Of a stretch of 64,000 nt of DNA, positions 42,303 to 50,389 are shown piece after piece. Each line of letters begins with the position of its first letter. Positions within the stretch are counted from its first letter, which is position 1. Made by a program: the position numbers and the translations under genes. The notes under the pieces were generated by a model that saw nothing but the letters and a program-made list of their open reading frames with translations, searched no databases and was not told the origin of the DNA. The stretch covers positions 2,840,718 through 2,904,717 of the forward strand of contig NZ_BMER01000001.1 in assembly GCF_014636865.1 (NCBI RefSeq), in the 5' to 3' direction. Source of the DNA: Parapedobacter pyrenivorans. GTDB lineage: Bacteria; Bacteroidota; Bacteroidia; Sphingobacteriales; Sphingobacteriaceae.

Positions 42303-43098
42303 CGTTGCTTTTTCTTGATTCCTTTTGTACCGGTCCCTGGTGCTTATGCAGGGCACTATCCACGTTGTTGGTCAGGATGAACTGCCGCAGTTCGCCGCGT
42401 TCCCAGGCATTGGCCATCGGGTCGACGTCGGGCATCGGAATGTCGGCCCGTTTCTCTTTCTTCTCGGCGGTCGAAATATTGAACCGCTTGTCTCGTTCCT
42501 CCAGCAATTGCGGATGGAGCTGCCCATCTTCAGTAAAACCCATCATCACCATCGGCGATCCCAACGGCAATGTCCGCTGCTGGTCCGTATGCCAGGTATG
42601 GATGGTCTTACCGTAGGTGGATACCAGCTTTTCCATCAGCTCATGCTCGGCTACTTCTGGAATACCCGGCGCAATGAGCGCGCCGGACTTTTCCTCGTAG
42701 TGATGCGAATGCCAGAGCTTTTTTTCTTCTTCCGGCAGCGTCCTGAACAGCCGCTCGGTGATGATGTATTCAACGCCCATCAGTTTCGCGTCCCGGTCGT
42801 TGCCGTCAAAGATGACGGCTTGGTACACATCCTCGTTAAGCTGGTGGACATAATGGTGCGCCTCCATCTGCGCGTTGATATTCCCGTTGTAGAAATGGAA
42901 ACCATCCAGGTAAGCATTGAAATGCCTGAGCGGGGATTTATCCTGTAACATATCTGCACCTGCTTCCAGCAGTTTGTCCTTACCCGGCTTTTTGTCGCCT
43001 GGCGCTTCCACGTTCGATTCCGTATTCCTTCCGCCGCAGCCGAACAACCCGATTCCGGCGATGAGCCATACGACAAAGATTTCGCTGTGCTTGACCAT
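42292..43098 (-). CDS. DUF1264 (OBAP-like) lipoprotein
   Basis: 268 residues. Signal peptide with lipobox (IAGIGLFGCGG), then the DUF1264 core: LRHFNAYLDGFHFYNGN, VEAHHYVHQLNEDVYQAVIFD-like segment, MGVEYIITERLFRTLPEEEKKLWHSHHYEE and GKTIHTWHTDQQRTLPLGSP. Plant oil-body-associated proteins share this domain; bacterial function is unknown. The multiple His pairs suggest metal binding, not shown. The gene once continued into a coupled downstream gene, now truncated. Confidence 0.88.
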   Translation of the reverse strand: MVKHSEIFVVWLIAGIGLFGCGGRNTESNVEAPGDKKPGKDKLLEAGADMLQDKSPLRHFNAYLDGFHFYNGNINAQMEAHHYVHQLNEDVYQAVIFDGNDRDAKLMGVEYIITERLFRTLPEEEKKLWHSHHYEEKSGALIAPGIPEVAEHELMEKLVSTYGKTIHTWHTDQQRTLPLGSPMVMMGFTEDGQLHPQLLEERDKRFNISTAEKKEKRADIPMPDVDPMANAWERGELRQFILTNNVDSALHKHQGPVQKESRKSNDGK

Positions 43099-43221
43099 GA
43101 GTTCTCCGTTAAGGTAACTACCTAATTGCCAACACTGCGCTTCCCGGATTGTTTAAGAATATTCCAACAGTGTCACCGACGGAATATTGTCTTTTTAACG
43201 TATCTTAGCAATCCCGTTGTA

Positions 43222-43267
43222 ACAAAGCGGGGCCGGAATGCACCACCCCGTTTCGGGGCTTTGTTTT
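43222..43267 (+). terminator. CCCCG hairpin terminator, copy 2
   Basis: ACAAAGC pairs with GCTTTGT around an inner perfect CCCCG-TTT-CGGGG hairpin, then TTTT. The flank up to 43279 resembles the terminator flank at 30183-30200 (RYKSR codons on the minus strand). It lies 30 nt beyond the 3' end of the minus-strand helicase remnant and can act in either direction. Confidence 0.65.
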
Positions 43268-43296
43268 AGGCGGCTTTTATAACGAATCGGTTCATT

Positions 43297-44001
43297 TCAC
43301 TTTATCGTATTCGTACACCCCGGATAATTGGTGCATCCCAAAAAGTCGCCAAATCTACCACTTCTTTTAACCATAAAGCCACTTTGGCAATCCGGACACA
43401 TCAGCTTGTCCGTTAAAATTTCTAGGTTTTTAAACGTCTGGTTACAACTCGGGTAATGCGAGCATCCCAAAAATTGACTGCCATTCGCAGAATGCTGTCT
43501 GATCACCAGTTTCCCGGTTTTACAGTATGGACATGCTGTAGCGTTCACAGCGCCGTCGGTCGAGGTTAGTAGATAATTATTGTCCTTTAGCAGCTCTTCA
43601 ACAAACAACGACGCCTCTGATGGAGCAAGTAATGCCACTTCATTTTTAGTTCGTGTCAACACAACATAAAACAACTTACGCTCCTCTGCAAATCGGTATG
43701 CTTCGTTATCACTCAGCAAAAGCAATAGGAGGGGGGCATCCGTCATTTTGTTGGGAAAGCCGAGCAAATGGTTGCTGAGTTTTAGCACGATCACATTGTC
43801 GGCCTCGGTGCCTTTTGATCGATGCACGGTTAAATAGCGAATATCAATTTCTTCAAGCCCCTTTACTTCCAATTTGCCGGTGCTTTCAAAATATTTTACC
43901 CTACAGTTTGGAGTCAGCGCTATCAAATCGTGAATATCAAAGCTGTGCTGTCTTAAAACCAGGATTGAATTGTTCCCATATTTATTGACGAGTATTTTTT
44001 T
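43297..44001 (-). pseudogene. UvrD-like helicase C-terminus with topoisomerase zinc ribbons, copy 1
   Basis: 234 codons open from a stop at 44002 with no convincing start. Helicase motif V (YLTVHRSKGTEADNVIVL) and motif VI (AEERKLFYVVLTRTKN) of a UvrD/Rep-type SF1 enzyme are followed by two C4 zinc ribbons of the topoisomerase type: CPYCKTGK...FLGCSHYPSC and CPDCQSGF...FLGCTNYPGC. Everything N-terminal to motif V, including Walker A, is missing. Homologous pieces lie at 50390-50833 and 55442-56143. Probably non-functional. Confidence 0.85.
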
Positions 44002-44035
44002 TTAATTTATGAACATGGTGTAGTACAATCTCTAA

Positions 44036-44182
44036 TTACATGCCCAAATAAGCTTGCATATCCTGACTTCCCAAATTTGAAAATTGTTCTTGAGTAATTT
44101 GAATAGGTAACTCCGTCTTAATAATTTTTGCATTCGCATATTTCACCTCCATAACGAATAACGGGTTTCTTTTTGCATTCAT
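44036..44182 (-). CDS. Possible small protein (48 aa)
   Basis: MNAKRNPLFVMEVKYANAKI opens a 48-residue frame ending SQDMQAYLGM, directly upstream of helicase remnant copy 1 on the same strand. Its pattern (two strands, then a helix-turn) is protein-like but not recognised. Upstream sequence offers no clear ribosome-binding site. May be a remnant too. Confidence 0.3.
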   Translation of the reverse strand: MNAKRNPLFVMEVKYANAKIIKTELPIQITQEQFSNLGSQDMQAYLGM

Positions 44183-44279
44183 TTTGTTTGGGGAGGGAGA
44201 TAGCTTGGTGCTCCACAAGGGAATCGAATGGAAACCATGTATAATAGCGTAAAGTTTTGACCAAAATAAAATAAATAAT

Positions 44280-44311
44280 CTCTCATTTTGAGAGTAAAAT
44301 TATTATATTTG
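44280..44311 (+). promoter_or_regulatory. Promoter and operator of higBA
   Basis: TATATTTG (44304-44311) fits the -7 consensus. Just upstream is the perfect inverted repeat CTCTCA-TTT-TGAGAG (44280-44294), placed over the expected -33 position, and a half-site GAGAGTGAGA follows downstream. This is what autoregulation by HigA would need. Confidence 0.6.
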
Positions 44312-44348
44312 CAGTCGAGAGTGAGATCATTGAATCGGCAATAACAGC

Positions 44349-44687
44349 ATGATTAGAATCGTTAAAATTACTTCGATAGGTAAATATATCGAAACAAATC
44401 CGAAAGTAAAGGACGCTCTTGAAGCTTGGGTATCACTGGTTAAAACACTAACATGGGAAAAGCCCCAAGATATTGTCGAATCGTTTGGAGCAAAGGCTGT
44501 AGATATTATCGGAGCTGAACGTGCAGTAATTGACATCAAAGGAAATCACATACGAATCATCATTAAATATCAATTTCACGCCAAATTGAAGCAATCTGTG
44601 ATTTACGTTAAATGGATCGGTACACACGCAGCATATTCAAAGCTTTGCAAACTAAACAAGCAGTATACGGTAGAAAAGTTTAAATGA
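44349..44687 (+). CDS. higB: HigB-family toxin (mRNA interferase)
   Basis: 112 residues of the HigB_toxin (PF09907) type: MIRIVKITSIGKYIETNPKV, GAERAVIDIKGNHIRIIIKYQF and VIYVKWIGTHAAYSKL are characteristic; the last holds the WIGTHAxY motif. Such toxins cleave mRNA on the ribosome. The toxin gene precedes the antitoxin gene and overlaps it by 4 nt (ATGA), the gene order typical of HigBA. Confidence 0.92.
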   Translation: MIRIVKITSIGKYIETNPKVKDALEAWVSLVKTLTWEKPQDIVESFGAKAVDIIGAERAVIDIKGNHIRIIIKYQFHAKLKQSVIYVKWIGTHAAYSKLCKLNKQYTVEKFK

Positions 44688-45238
44688 GGGCCATGAAAAT
44701 GAAAATGTTTAGAAATGAGGAAGAGTACAATAAGGCGGTAGTCTTGTTGGAAGAGCTTGGTGATCGGGAGGGGTTTGAAGAAAACGAAAAACTCGTAAAA
44801 CAGTTCGAATTGCTTTCAGATCTGATCGAGGCTTACGAGAATCAGCATGCCAACATTCATGTAGGCAACCCCATAGAAATAATCAAACTTAAAATGGAAT
44901 ATTTGGGGTTGAAACAAAAAGATCTACAGCCATATATTGGAAGTAGCGGAATCGTATCCGAAGTACTGAATAAAAAGCGAGGGCTATCGAAAGGCATGAT
45001 CCGCAAGTTGTCAGATTTTTTGCATTTGGATCAGAATTTACTCAATACTCCATATAATCTGATTGAAGTGCCAACGAAAAGTGCAAAAGCAAGCAACGCC
45101 AAAGCCGAGAAAAATCATGCGATATCAGATGTTCAATTATTTGCAGAAATCAGTTCCTTACCAGCTAATCTCAGGCAAGAGGTGTCGGATTTCGTGGCTT
45201 TTTTAAAATACAAGAAAAAACAAAAGACAGCTGTTTGA
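44684..45238 (+). CDS. higA: HigA-type antitoxin with C-terminal DUF2281-like tail
   Basis: 184 residues. The centre holds an XRE helix-turn-helix (EIIKLKMEYLGLKQKDLQPYIGSSGIVSEVLNKKRGLSKGMIRKLSDFL). The C-terminus (VQLFAEISSLPANLRQEVSDFVAFLKYKKK) matches the DUF2281 pattern seen at antitoxin ends. Several in-frame ATGs follow the first; ATG 44684 overlaps the higB stop. A truncated second copy of the 3' end lies at 10671-10850, showing that this family was present more than once in the genome. Confidence 0.9.
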   Translation: MRAMKMKMFRNEEEYNKAVVLLEELGDREGFEENEKLVKQFELLSDLIEAYENQHANIHVGNPIEIIKLKMEYLGLKQKDLQPYIGSSGIVSEVLNKKRGLSKGMIRKLSDFLHLDQNLLNTPYNLIEVPTKSAKASNAKAEKNHAISDVQLFAEISSLPANLRQEVSDFVAFLKYKKKQKTAV

Positions 45239-45324
45239 AGAGAAAAATAGGATTTTTATCCACCTCTAAAGTCCAATAACGGTTTGCGCCAAACTGCTGT
45301 TAGGCGTATGAGCTTTTCTGTCGG

Positions 45325-45696
45325 TCAATCTTTGAGTTTTATTACACCTGTTCTGTATAAATCCAAGGCTTTTTGCAAAATGTTTTCTATTGTCTTTATT
45401 GGCAGATCTTTGTTTGGATCAACTCTGAAAATCTTCATTCGGGAACGGTCGCCCTCTTCCAATTCAGGGTGGTCAAGATATTTTCCTTCTACCATAAGGA
45501 TGTACGGTTCGTTCGTCCTTTTATCTGTCCACAAATAGCAAAACATTTTTTTCTTATAGCAGAAGCAGGGCATTCCCCACTTCTGCGTTTCAGTAACATT
45601 TGTGTCTTGGTCAAGAATAATACTTCGTAATGCAAGCAAGCAACTCTTGTTTGGCTCCTCTTTATTCAGGTAATAGCTATGAAGTTCTTGAGACAT
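45325..45696 (-). CDS. DUF1801 family protein
   Basis: 123 residues. Family features: SCLLALRSIILDQDTNVTETQKWGMPCFCYKKKMFCYLW (the x-x-KWGxPxFxYK core), then YILMVEGKYLDHPELEEGDRSRMKIFRV. DUF1801 proteins are YdhG-like small cytosolic proteins of unknown activity, frequent in Bacteroidota stress-gene clusters. Second gene after the GyrI-like gene (4 nt gap), so same transcript. Confidence 0.88.
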   Translation of the reverse strand: MSQELHSYYLNKEEPNKSCLLALRSIILDQDTNVTETQKWGMPCFCYKKKMFCYLWTDKRTNEPYILMVEGKYLDHPELEEGDRSRMKIFRVDPNKDLPIKTIENILQKALDLYRTGVIKLKD

Positions 45697-45700
45697 TTTT

Positions 45701-46159
45701 TTATTTTACAGCGATTAAGATATCAACTTCAGCATCACTCGGATTTTGCGCTTTTACTCCATATATTTCAAAATCCGTCGAGAATAGTCGGGGCAGATCA
45801 GCATTCCAAATTTTTATCCATTCATTAAAAACGATATTGTGCTGTAGATTTCCCCTAACGGTGAATTTTTCATAAGCTATACCCTCGATGTCCTTACCGA
45901 CCATTCCCGTCGGGATATTTTCTAAAGAAGTTACTTTACAGCCTAATATGGTAGTGTACGGGAGTGTATGGTCTTTTTCATAATCTGTATACAGGCAATA
46001 AACCGTGTTGTCCACTTTATATGGGATCTTCTCTAAAACCCCTTCCTCCAGAAATTTTCCCCACAAGTTAGGAATATCCGCAGCAGCCTGATTATTTTCG
46101 TTTGTGGTTCTTACAGAAATGCCGATTACTTTAAAGGGTTCAATTTTTACTTTGTTCAT
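45701..46159 (-). CDS. GyrI-like effector-binding domain protein
   Basis: 152 residues. MNKVKIEPFKVIGISVRTTNEN, IPYKVDNTVYCLYTDYEKDH, YTTILGCKVTSLENIPTGM and VFNEWIKIWNADLPRLFSTDFEIYG are characteristic of the stand-alone GyrI/Cass2-like (AraC effector-binding) fold. Such proteins bind or hydrolyse small hydrophobic compounds. First gene of a two-gene unit, preceded by a -7 box and an operator shared with the YdeI locus. Confidence 0.85.
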   Translation of the reverse strand: MNKVKIEPFKVIGISVRTTNENNQAAADIPNLWGKFLEEGVLEKIPYKVDNTVYCLYTDYEKDHTLPYTTILGCKVTSLENIPTGMVGKDIEGIAYEKFTVRGNLQHNIVFNEWIKIWNADLPRLFSTDFEIYGVKAQNPSDAEVDILIAVK

Positions 46160-46184
46160 TTTTGAAATATTTTTTGTTAAGCCA

Positions 46185-46219
46185 CAAAACTAAAATGGTG
46201 TTGCGACAGCCCTATGTCA
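46185..46219 (-). promoter_or_regulatory. Promoter -7 box with YGACA-N6-TGTCA operator
   Basis: Minus-strand TAGTTTTG (plus 46185-46192) and, 11 nt further upstream, the inverted repeat CGACA-GCCCTA-TGTCA (46204-46219). The geometry is identical to that at 13845-13879. It precedes the GyrI-like gene and overlaps the end of the WYL regulator gene. Confidence 0.65.
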
Positions 46220-46937
46220 AGGGTTGTGAAAAATATTTTTCTTTGCATATTTCAAAATATTCCTGCAAGGTCATTTTATGTGGTTCAAACTGTTCATTGA
46301 GTGTGGTTAAGTTTTGAATTCTATCCAAACGAAATGCCCTGAAATCTTTCCGTAGTGAGCAAAAAGCAATGAGTAACCAATTTTCTTGTGTGCTGTAAAT
46401 GGCAAAAGGTTCAATTGTTCTTTCCGTAGTTTGGTTGGTGTCGGGTGAATGATATTTTATTCTGACAAAGTTGAAATTTGTCAAGGCTAATTGTAATGTT
46501 GATAGATAATTACTTGTTCTGTCGTTGTATGCATTTTGTCTAAATGCAGTTCGGTCGGAAAGTAAGTTTGCTTTGTCCTTGGTGTTGTTGCGTAAAACAG
46601 ATTTTATTTTGTTGATAGCTTCTGAATATTCTTTTACAAATGAAGCGTCTTTATTTTTTAAAATGAGTTGTTCCGCTGTAATTAAGGCATTGGCTTCGCT
46701 TTCGGTAAACATTACTGGTGGTATTCTGTAACCTTCCATTAAAGAATAACCTTTTCCGTCTTCTGTCAAAATAGGAACACCTGCTTGTTCTAAGGCTTTT
46801 ATGTCTCGGTAAATTGTCCTGTTGCTTACTGAAAATTTATGCGCTAATTCCGAAGCTGTCAAAAGTCGTTTCGTTTGCAAAATTGTCAAAATTGCAGCTA
46901 GTCGTGAAAGTCTTTTTGTATCGTTATTGTAGTCCAT
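46212..46937 (-). CDS. YafY-type HTH/WYL-domain transcriptional regulator
   Basis: 241 residues from ATG 46937 (MDYNNDTKRLSRLAAILTI). N-terminal HTH_11 (LLTASELAHKFSVSNRTIYRDIKALEQAGVPI), then a WYL domain (FNFVRIKYHSPDTNQTTERTIEPFAIYSTQENWLLIAFCSLRKDFRAFRLDRIQNL). The domain binds nucleotide-type ligands or senses DNA damage in studied relatives. The gene precedes the GyrI/DUF1801 pair on the same strand; a palindromic operator overlaps its 3' end, so it probably controls that pair and perhaps the YdeI locus. Confidence 0.92.
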   Translation of the reverse strand: MDYNNDTKRLSRLAAILTILQTKRLLTASELAHKFSVSNRTIYRDIKALEQAGVPILTEDGKGYSLMEGYRIPPVMFTESEANALITAEQLILKNKDASFVKEYSEAINKIKSVLRNNTKDKANLLSDRTAFRQNAYNDRTSNYLSTLQLALTNFNFVRIKYHSPDTNQTTERTIEPFAIYSTQENWLLIAFCSLRKDFRAFRLDRIQNLTTLNEQFEPHKMTLQEYFEICKEKYFSQPLT

Positions 46938-47669
46938 TTTTCTAACTGTCCAGATTGGTACGGTCGCTGGTAGCATTACGCCTAACTCGCATATATGCGA
47001 AATTCTTCTATTTGTAATTTATTGCAAATATTTGTTTTCGATTCGCTTTTTGAGCTAAGCTAAAATAGCAAAAAAAGTGACGCAGAACGCACTATAAAAA
47101 AGAATAATGGAATTTCCTCAGTTATATTTGACCCTTCTCTTTTCGTTGATATGACGTTACTGGCTATTTCCCCGTCATTGTCATGCACAAATTTAACGGG
47201 AGCTTCCAACGGTTCTTTCTTAGCCTTCGGATACCTGGAGATCTGTCTTGGATTCTTTTGAATAAATGGATGGACAATAGATGTTACGAATTGTCATGCA
47301 AGTAGATTCAGCGCTTCAGCGTGGATGGTCGAACAAAAGATTTAAAGATCGAATGACAAAATGGAAAGACATAATCAAATAAATAAATAAAAAGTCAAAA
47401 CCTATAATGCGAACTTAATTTATAAGCTAATCGGTTTTTACGAAACAGTACTTTTGCAATTTCGCCTTTTTTCCAATAATGGGTTATATTCACCTTTTAT
47501 TTTTCAGTTAGCGGCCTTCCTTCTTCATCGAGTGTCGACCACGCTTACATCCTCAGGTTGAATAAGGCAGCAAACTAACTATTGCATATGAGGTACGAAA
47601 TCGCTAGAATTGCCCCGACAATACCAACAACCCATAAATAAACGAATACAATTAAGAAATGGCAACCAC
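46938..47669. other. Intergenic stretch with possible remnants
   Basis: About 730 nt with no convincing gene. A 33-codon frame (47281-47382, plus strand) from ATG reads to QRGWSNKRFKDRMTKWKDI and looks like a C-terminal remnant, but is not recognised. The rest is AT-rich with scattered stops in all frames. The promoter of the MaoC gene must lie in the last part but was not identified. Confidence 0.4.
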
Positions 47670-48131
47670 ATGGTAACGATAAACAGTTACGAAGACTACA
47701 AAACCCACGAGGGAAAAGAATTGGGGGTTTCCGATTGGCATGCAATCAGCCAGCAGCAGATCAATATATTTGCCGATGCGACCTTGGATCACCAATGGAT
47801 CCATGTGGACAAAGAGAAAGCGGAGCGCGAAGGTCCCTTTAAATCAACCATTGCCCACGGTTACCTGACCCTTTCGCTGATCCCTTATCTATGGAAGCAG
47901 ATTGCGGACGTAAGAAATGTGAAGATGGAAATCAATTACGGTATCGAAAACCTCCGGTTCGGTCAACCTGTACTGGTAGACGACGAAGTCCAACTGAAAG
48001 CAAAGGTAAAGTCAATAATCAATCTCAGGGGAACGGTGAAGGCAATCATCCAGGCAACCCTGGCCATCCGGGGGAAAGCCAAACCCGCCTATGTCGGAGA
48101 TGTTGTATTCCTTTACCATTTCAATGACTGA
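47670..48131 (+). CDS. MaoC-like (R)-specific enoyl-CoA hydratase/dehydratase
   Basis: 153 residues from ATG 47670 (MVTINSYEDYKTHEGKELG), chosen because it restores the family N-terminus. The hot-dog fold is shown by INIFADATLDHQWIHVDKEKAEREGPFKSTIAHGYLTLSL: D-x-x-x-x-H is the catalytic pair of the MaoC/hydratase-2 family. C-terminal strands (ENLRFGQPVLVDDEVQLKAKV) complete it. Likely acts on enoyl-CoA or related thioesters. No operon partner. Confidence 0.92.
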   Translation: MVTINSYEDYKTHEGKELGVSDWHAISQQQINIFADATLDHQWIHVDKEKAEREGPFKSTIAHGYLTLSLIPYLWKQIADVRNVKMEINYGIENLRFGQPVLVDDEVQLKAKVKSIINLRGTVKAIIQATLAIRGKAKPAYVGDVVFLYHFND

Positions 48132-48177
48132 ACAAAATCTATTACACAGACTCAATGGTCACTTCAGCCAAGGATTT

Positions 48178-48546
48178 TCAGTTTGATTGGAAAGATAGCT
48201 GTTCAAATTTAAGGTGCGGCAATTTTTCTTGATAACTCCGTTGGGAAATTATCTTGTTACAACTAAACTGGATGACTTCGCAGGCATAAAATCCTTCGAT
48301 ATCTTTCCATTCAAGAATTAGGTTGTCTCCGTCCTCAAAAATATTCTTTGGCAGGCATGTCTTCCGACCGGATGAAAATAGCCAGCGATATATTTTCTTT
48401 ATGCTGTTCCTTCCGATGCCAATGACAGGGTACTTCGCTACAAGACAGAGGGCAGCAGTGTCCGCATAAAGTTCCATGATTGCCTCTATGTTCTCCGAGT
48501 TGAAGGCATCAACCCATTCCTTTAAAATTTCTCTGTTAGCCATCAC
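48178..48546 (-). CDS. NTF2-like (SnoaL-type) protein
   Basis: 122 residues. EILKEWVDAFNSENIEAIMELYADTAAL is the signature start of NTF2-like nuclear-transport-factor-fold proteins; IEGFYACEVIQFSCNKIISQRSYQ gives the terminal strands. Such small proteins can be isomerases, hydrolases or stress proteins; function cannot be deduced. Start at 48546 or the next ATG. Convergent with the MaoC gene. Confidence 0.8.
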   Translation of the reverse strand: MMANREILKEWVDAFNSENIEAIMELYADTAALCLVAKYPVIGIGRNSIKKIYRWLFSSGRKTCLPKNIFEDGDNLILEWKDIEGFYACEVIQFSCNKIISQRSYQEKLPHLKFEQLSFQSN

Positions 48547-48845
48547 AACCTGTTATTCCACAGCCAGTGTATTTCCTCGCTGCCTGTCGATATCCACGTA
48601 GGTATTCCGGTGCCCCACTTTGTTTGCGGTAGGAGGAAAGTGGTAACCCTGAGACGTGTATCTGTATCGTATAAATTACCATTAGGTTAGGTTATTGTTT
48701 GGAAAACACGCAACAACGCCCATGTTTATTTCCATTTCCTGAGGATACATAGGTACTGCTGGAATCATTAATGACAACGGATCATCAAAGAATGACGGCG
48801 CCAAAAAAGACCGCGGTAAAGAGCCTCAAGGAAAACCTGGAAAGA
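48547..48845. other. Intergenic region between NTF2-like gene and sigma factor
   Basis: No supported gene. A 43-codon plus-strand frame from ATG 48771 runs into the antisense of the sigma gene's 3' end and is probably fortuitous. No terminator with a clear T-run was seen. Confidence 0.4.
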
Positions 48846-49706
48846 TTAACTCCTAAAAGGAGCCAGTTTTTTTCCTTCTGTAGAATGCTGCAACCAAGCT
48901 AAAGCCTTGGCTTTGATCTGCCTCACACGTTCGGTAGTTAACCCCATTTGCCGACTGATTTCTCCGAGGCGTTTCGGTTCAGATCCACCGAGCCCGAAAA
49001 AAAGGCTCAACACCAATTGCTCCCGTTGGGGAAGGCGGCGTATCGCGTCTCCGATAACGATTTCCAGTGAATCGCGCATCGCCCGATGGTCCGTCGGCAC
49101 CCCGACATCCGGCAACGAATCCAATAAGCAGATATCGGGCGAATGAAGGGAAGGCGCGTCTATCGAAACCTGCCTCTCGCCGTTTGACAATGTACGGCCC
49201 AATCGTTCAGACGGAACGCCAAGGACATCGGCCAGCTCCTCCACAGTGGGCTCACGTTCCAATCGCTGCTCCAACTCGGATTGCGACCGCTTCACTTTGA
49301 CCAAATCAGCGATTTGGTTTATCGGTAAACGGACTGTACGTGATTGCACGGAAATGGCCAACATGATGCTCTGCCTGATCCACCAGACGGCATAAGATAT
49401 GAACTTGAAGCCGCGTGTCTCGTCAAATCGTTTTGCTGCCGTTACCAGCCCCAGATTTCCCTCGTTGATCAGATCCTCCAGCAACACGCCCTGATGCTGG
49501 AATTGCTTGGCTACCGAAATCACGAACCTAAGGTTCCCTTTTACCAGCCTGTTCAGCGCCACGGTATCCCCGGCTCGTATCCGAATGGCCAGCGCAACCT
49601 CTTCGTCACCGGCGAGCATGTCATATTTACTTATATCAAGTAAATAGCTGTTCAGGGATCGATTAGCGCGGTTGGTAATCGATTCGGATATTTTCAGTTG
49701 CCTCAT
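48846..49706 (-). CDS. RpoD-like sigma-70 factor (second, diverged copy)
   Basis: 286 residues from ATG 49706, the length and start (MRQLKISESITNRANRSLNSYL) of the Bacteroidota primary sigma factor. Region 1.2/2 (NEGNLGLVTAAKRFDETRGFKFISYAVWWIRQSI), region 3 and region 4 (RLPQREQLVLSLFFGLGG, RQMGLTTERVRQIKAKALAWLQ) are intact. Differences from the usual primary-factor pattern (for example MLAGDEEVALAIRIRAG, VQSRTVRLPINQIADLVKV) indicate a paralogue rather than the housekeeping gene. It may drive an alternative regulon. The frame is open a further 133 codons upstream, but that part includes a desaturase remnant in another frame. Confidence 0.85.
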   Translation of the reverse strand: MRQLKISESITNRANRSLNSYLLDISKYDMLAGDEEVALAIRIRAGDTVALNRLVKGNLRFVISVAKQFQHQGVLLEDLINEGNLGLVTAAKRFDETRGFKFISYAVWWIRQSIMLAISVQSRTVRLPINQIADLVKVKRSQSELEQRLEREPTVEELADVLGVPSERLGRTLSNGERQVSIDAPSLHSPDICLLDSLPDVGVPTDHRAMRDSLEIVIGDAIRRLPQREQLVLSLFFGLGGSEPKRLGEISRQMGLTTERVRQIKAKALAWLQHSTEGKKLAPFRS

Positions 49707-49840
49707 GTGCTGCTTGGTGTGAAGGGTATTCCGTAAATGTAGGCAATTAAGTCGGACAAACTGGGGAGTACCCAAATAATAATGTGCGACATTGGGCGCA
49801 AAGGTGCTTTCCAACGACATTATCCCCGCCAACCGGGACA

Positions 49841-49975
49841 CTATGCGCGGCCGAGCCGATCGATATGTCGGAGATGCGATGCAAATGCCTGCCCCATCGT
49901 GCGATGTTCCGGGTAGGTCACGCCGAATTCTTCGCATGTTGCCTTGACCAATCTGTTGATCGCCGGATAATGCAC
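49841..49975 (-). pseudogene. 3' fragment of a fatty acid desaturase gene
   Basis: Forty-four codons, VHYPAINRLVKATCEEFG and on to HLRHIDRLGRA-stop, match the C-terminus of acyl-CoA/linoleoyl-CoA desaturases (after the last histidine box: H-x-HYPAI, then VKxTxEEFG-x-x-Y, then a SHxRxxxRLG end). The iron-binding His boxes are absent. It lies just upstream of the sigma factor gene on the same strand. The preceding membrane-like frame (to 50105) may be further desaturase debris. Confidence 0.65.
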
Positions 49976-50095
49976 ATTTTCCCCCGAGCATCATGCATAA
50001 TAGGATGGATAGCCATAACGGCAATGAGACCAAGAGTAAAACCGTATACAGGCCGATGTAATTCAATCTCCGTAATCGCTGATCCCACGGATAGT

Positions 50096-50308
50096 CTATT
50101 CCCATTCGTTGCGCAGGTCTTGAAGTTGACGATCTATCTCATCTTTACTTTGAGGAGTCATTGCCCCTTTGTATTTAGCGATGAGATCTTTCTTCAATTC
50201 TTTACCGGTCGAGGTCTGTCTGCGAACACGGACGAGCTTCAGCAATTCCAACTCCTTGAGTAGGTTCATCGCCTTATCGTTCAAAATATCTAATGTCACA
50301 GTTTTCAT
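50096..50308 (-). CDS. Small conserved protein, antitoxin-like
   Basis: 70 residues from ATG 50308: MKTVTLDILNDKAMNLLKEL, then LLKLVRVRRQTSTGKELKKDLIAKYKGAMTPQSKDEIDRQLQDLRNEWE. A short strand plus amphipathic helices with the ...LRNEWE end are typical of small Bacteroidota proteins often found in toxin-antitoxin-like contexts, but no toxin partner is adjacent. Function unknown. Lies between the desaturase debris and helicase remnant copy 2. Confidence 0.6.
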   Translation of the reverse strand: MKTVTLDILNDKAMNLLKELELLKLVRVRRQTSTGKELKKDLIAKYKGAMTPQSKDEIDRQLQDLRNEWE

Positions 50309-50389
50309 AATGCACAAGATAGCAAACTTATTTTAAGCAAGGTAATGCACTAACGACTCATTGAGCAGCTTTCATCTTCCATTGCCGTA

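Noticed and set aside
49707-50105. N-terminal extension of the sigma factor by 133 residues
   Set aside because: ATG 49706 gives the conserved start and the usual length of the family; the extension overlaps a desaturase remnant read in another frame.
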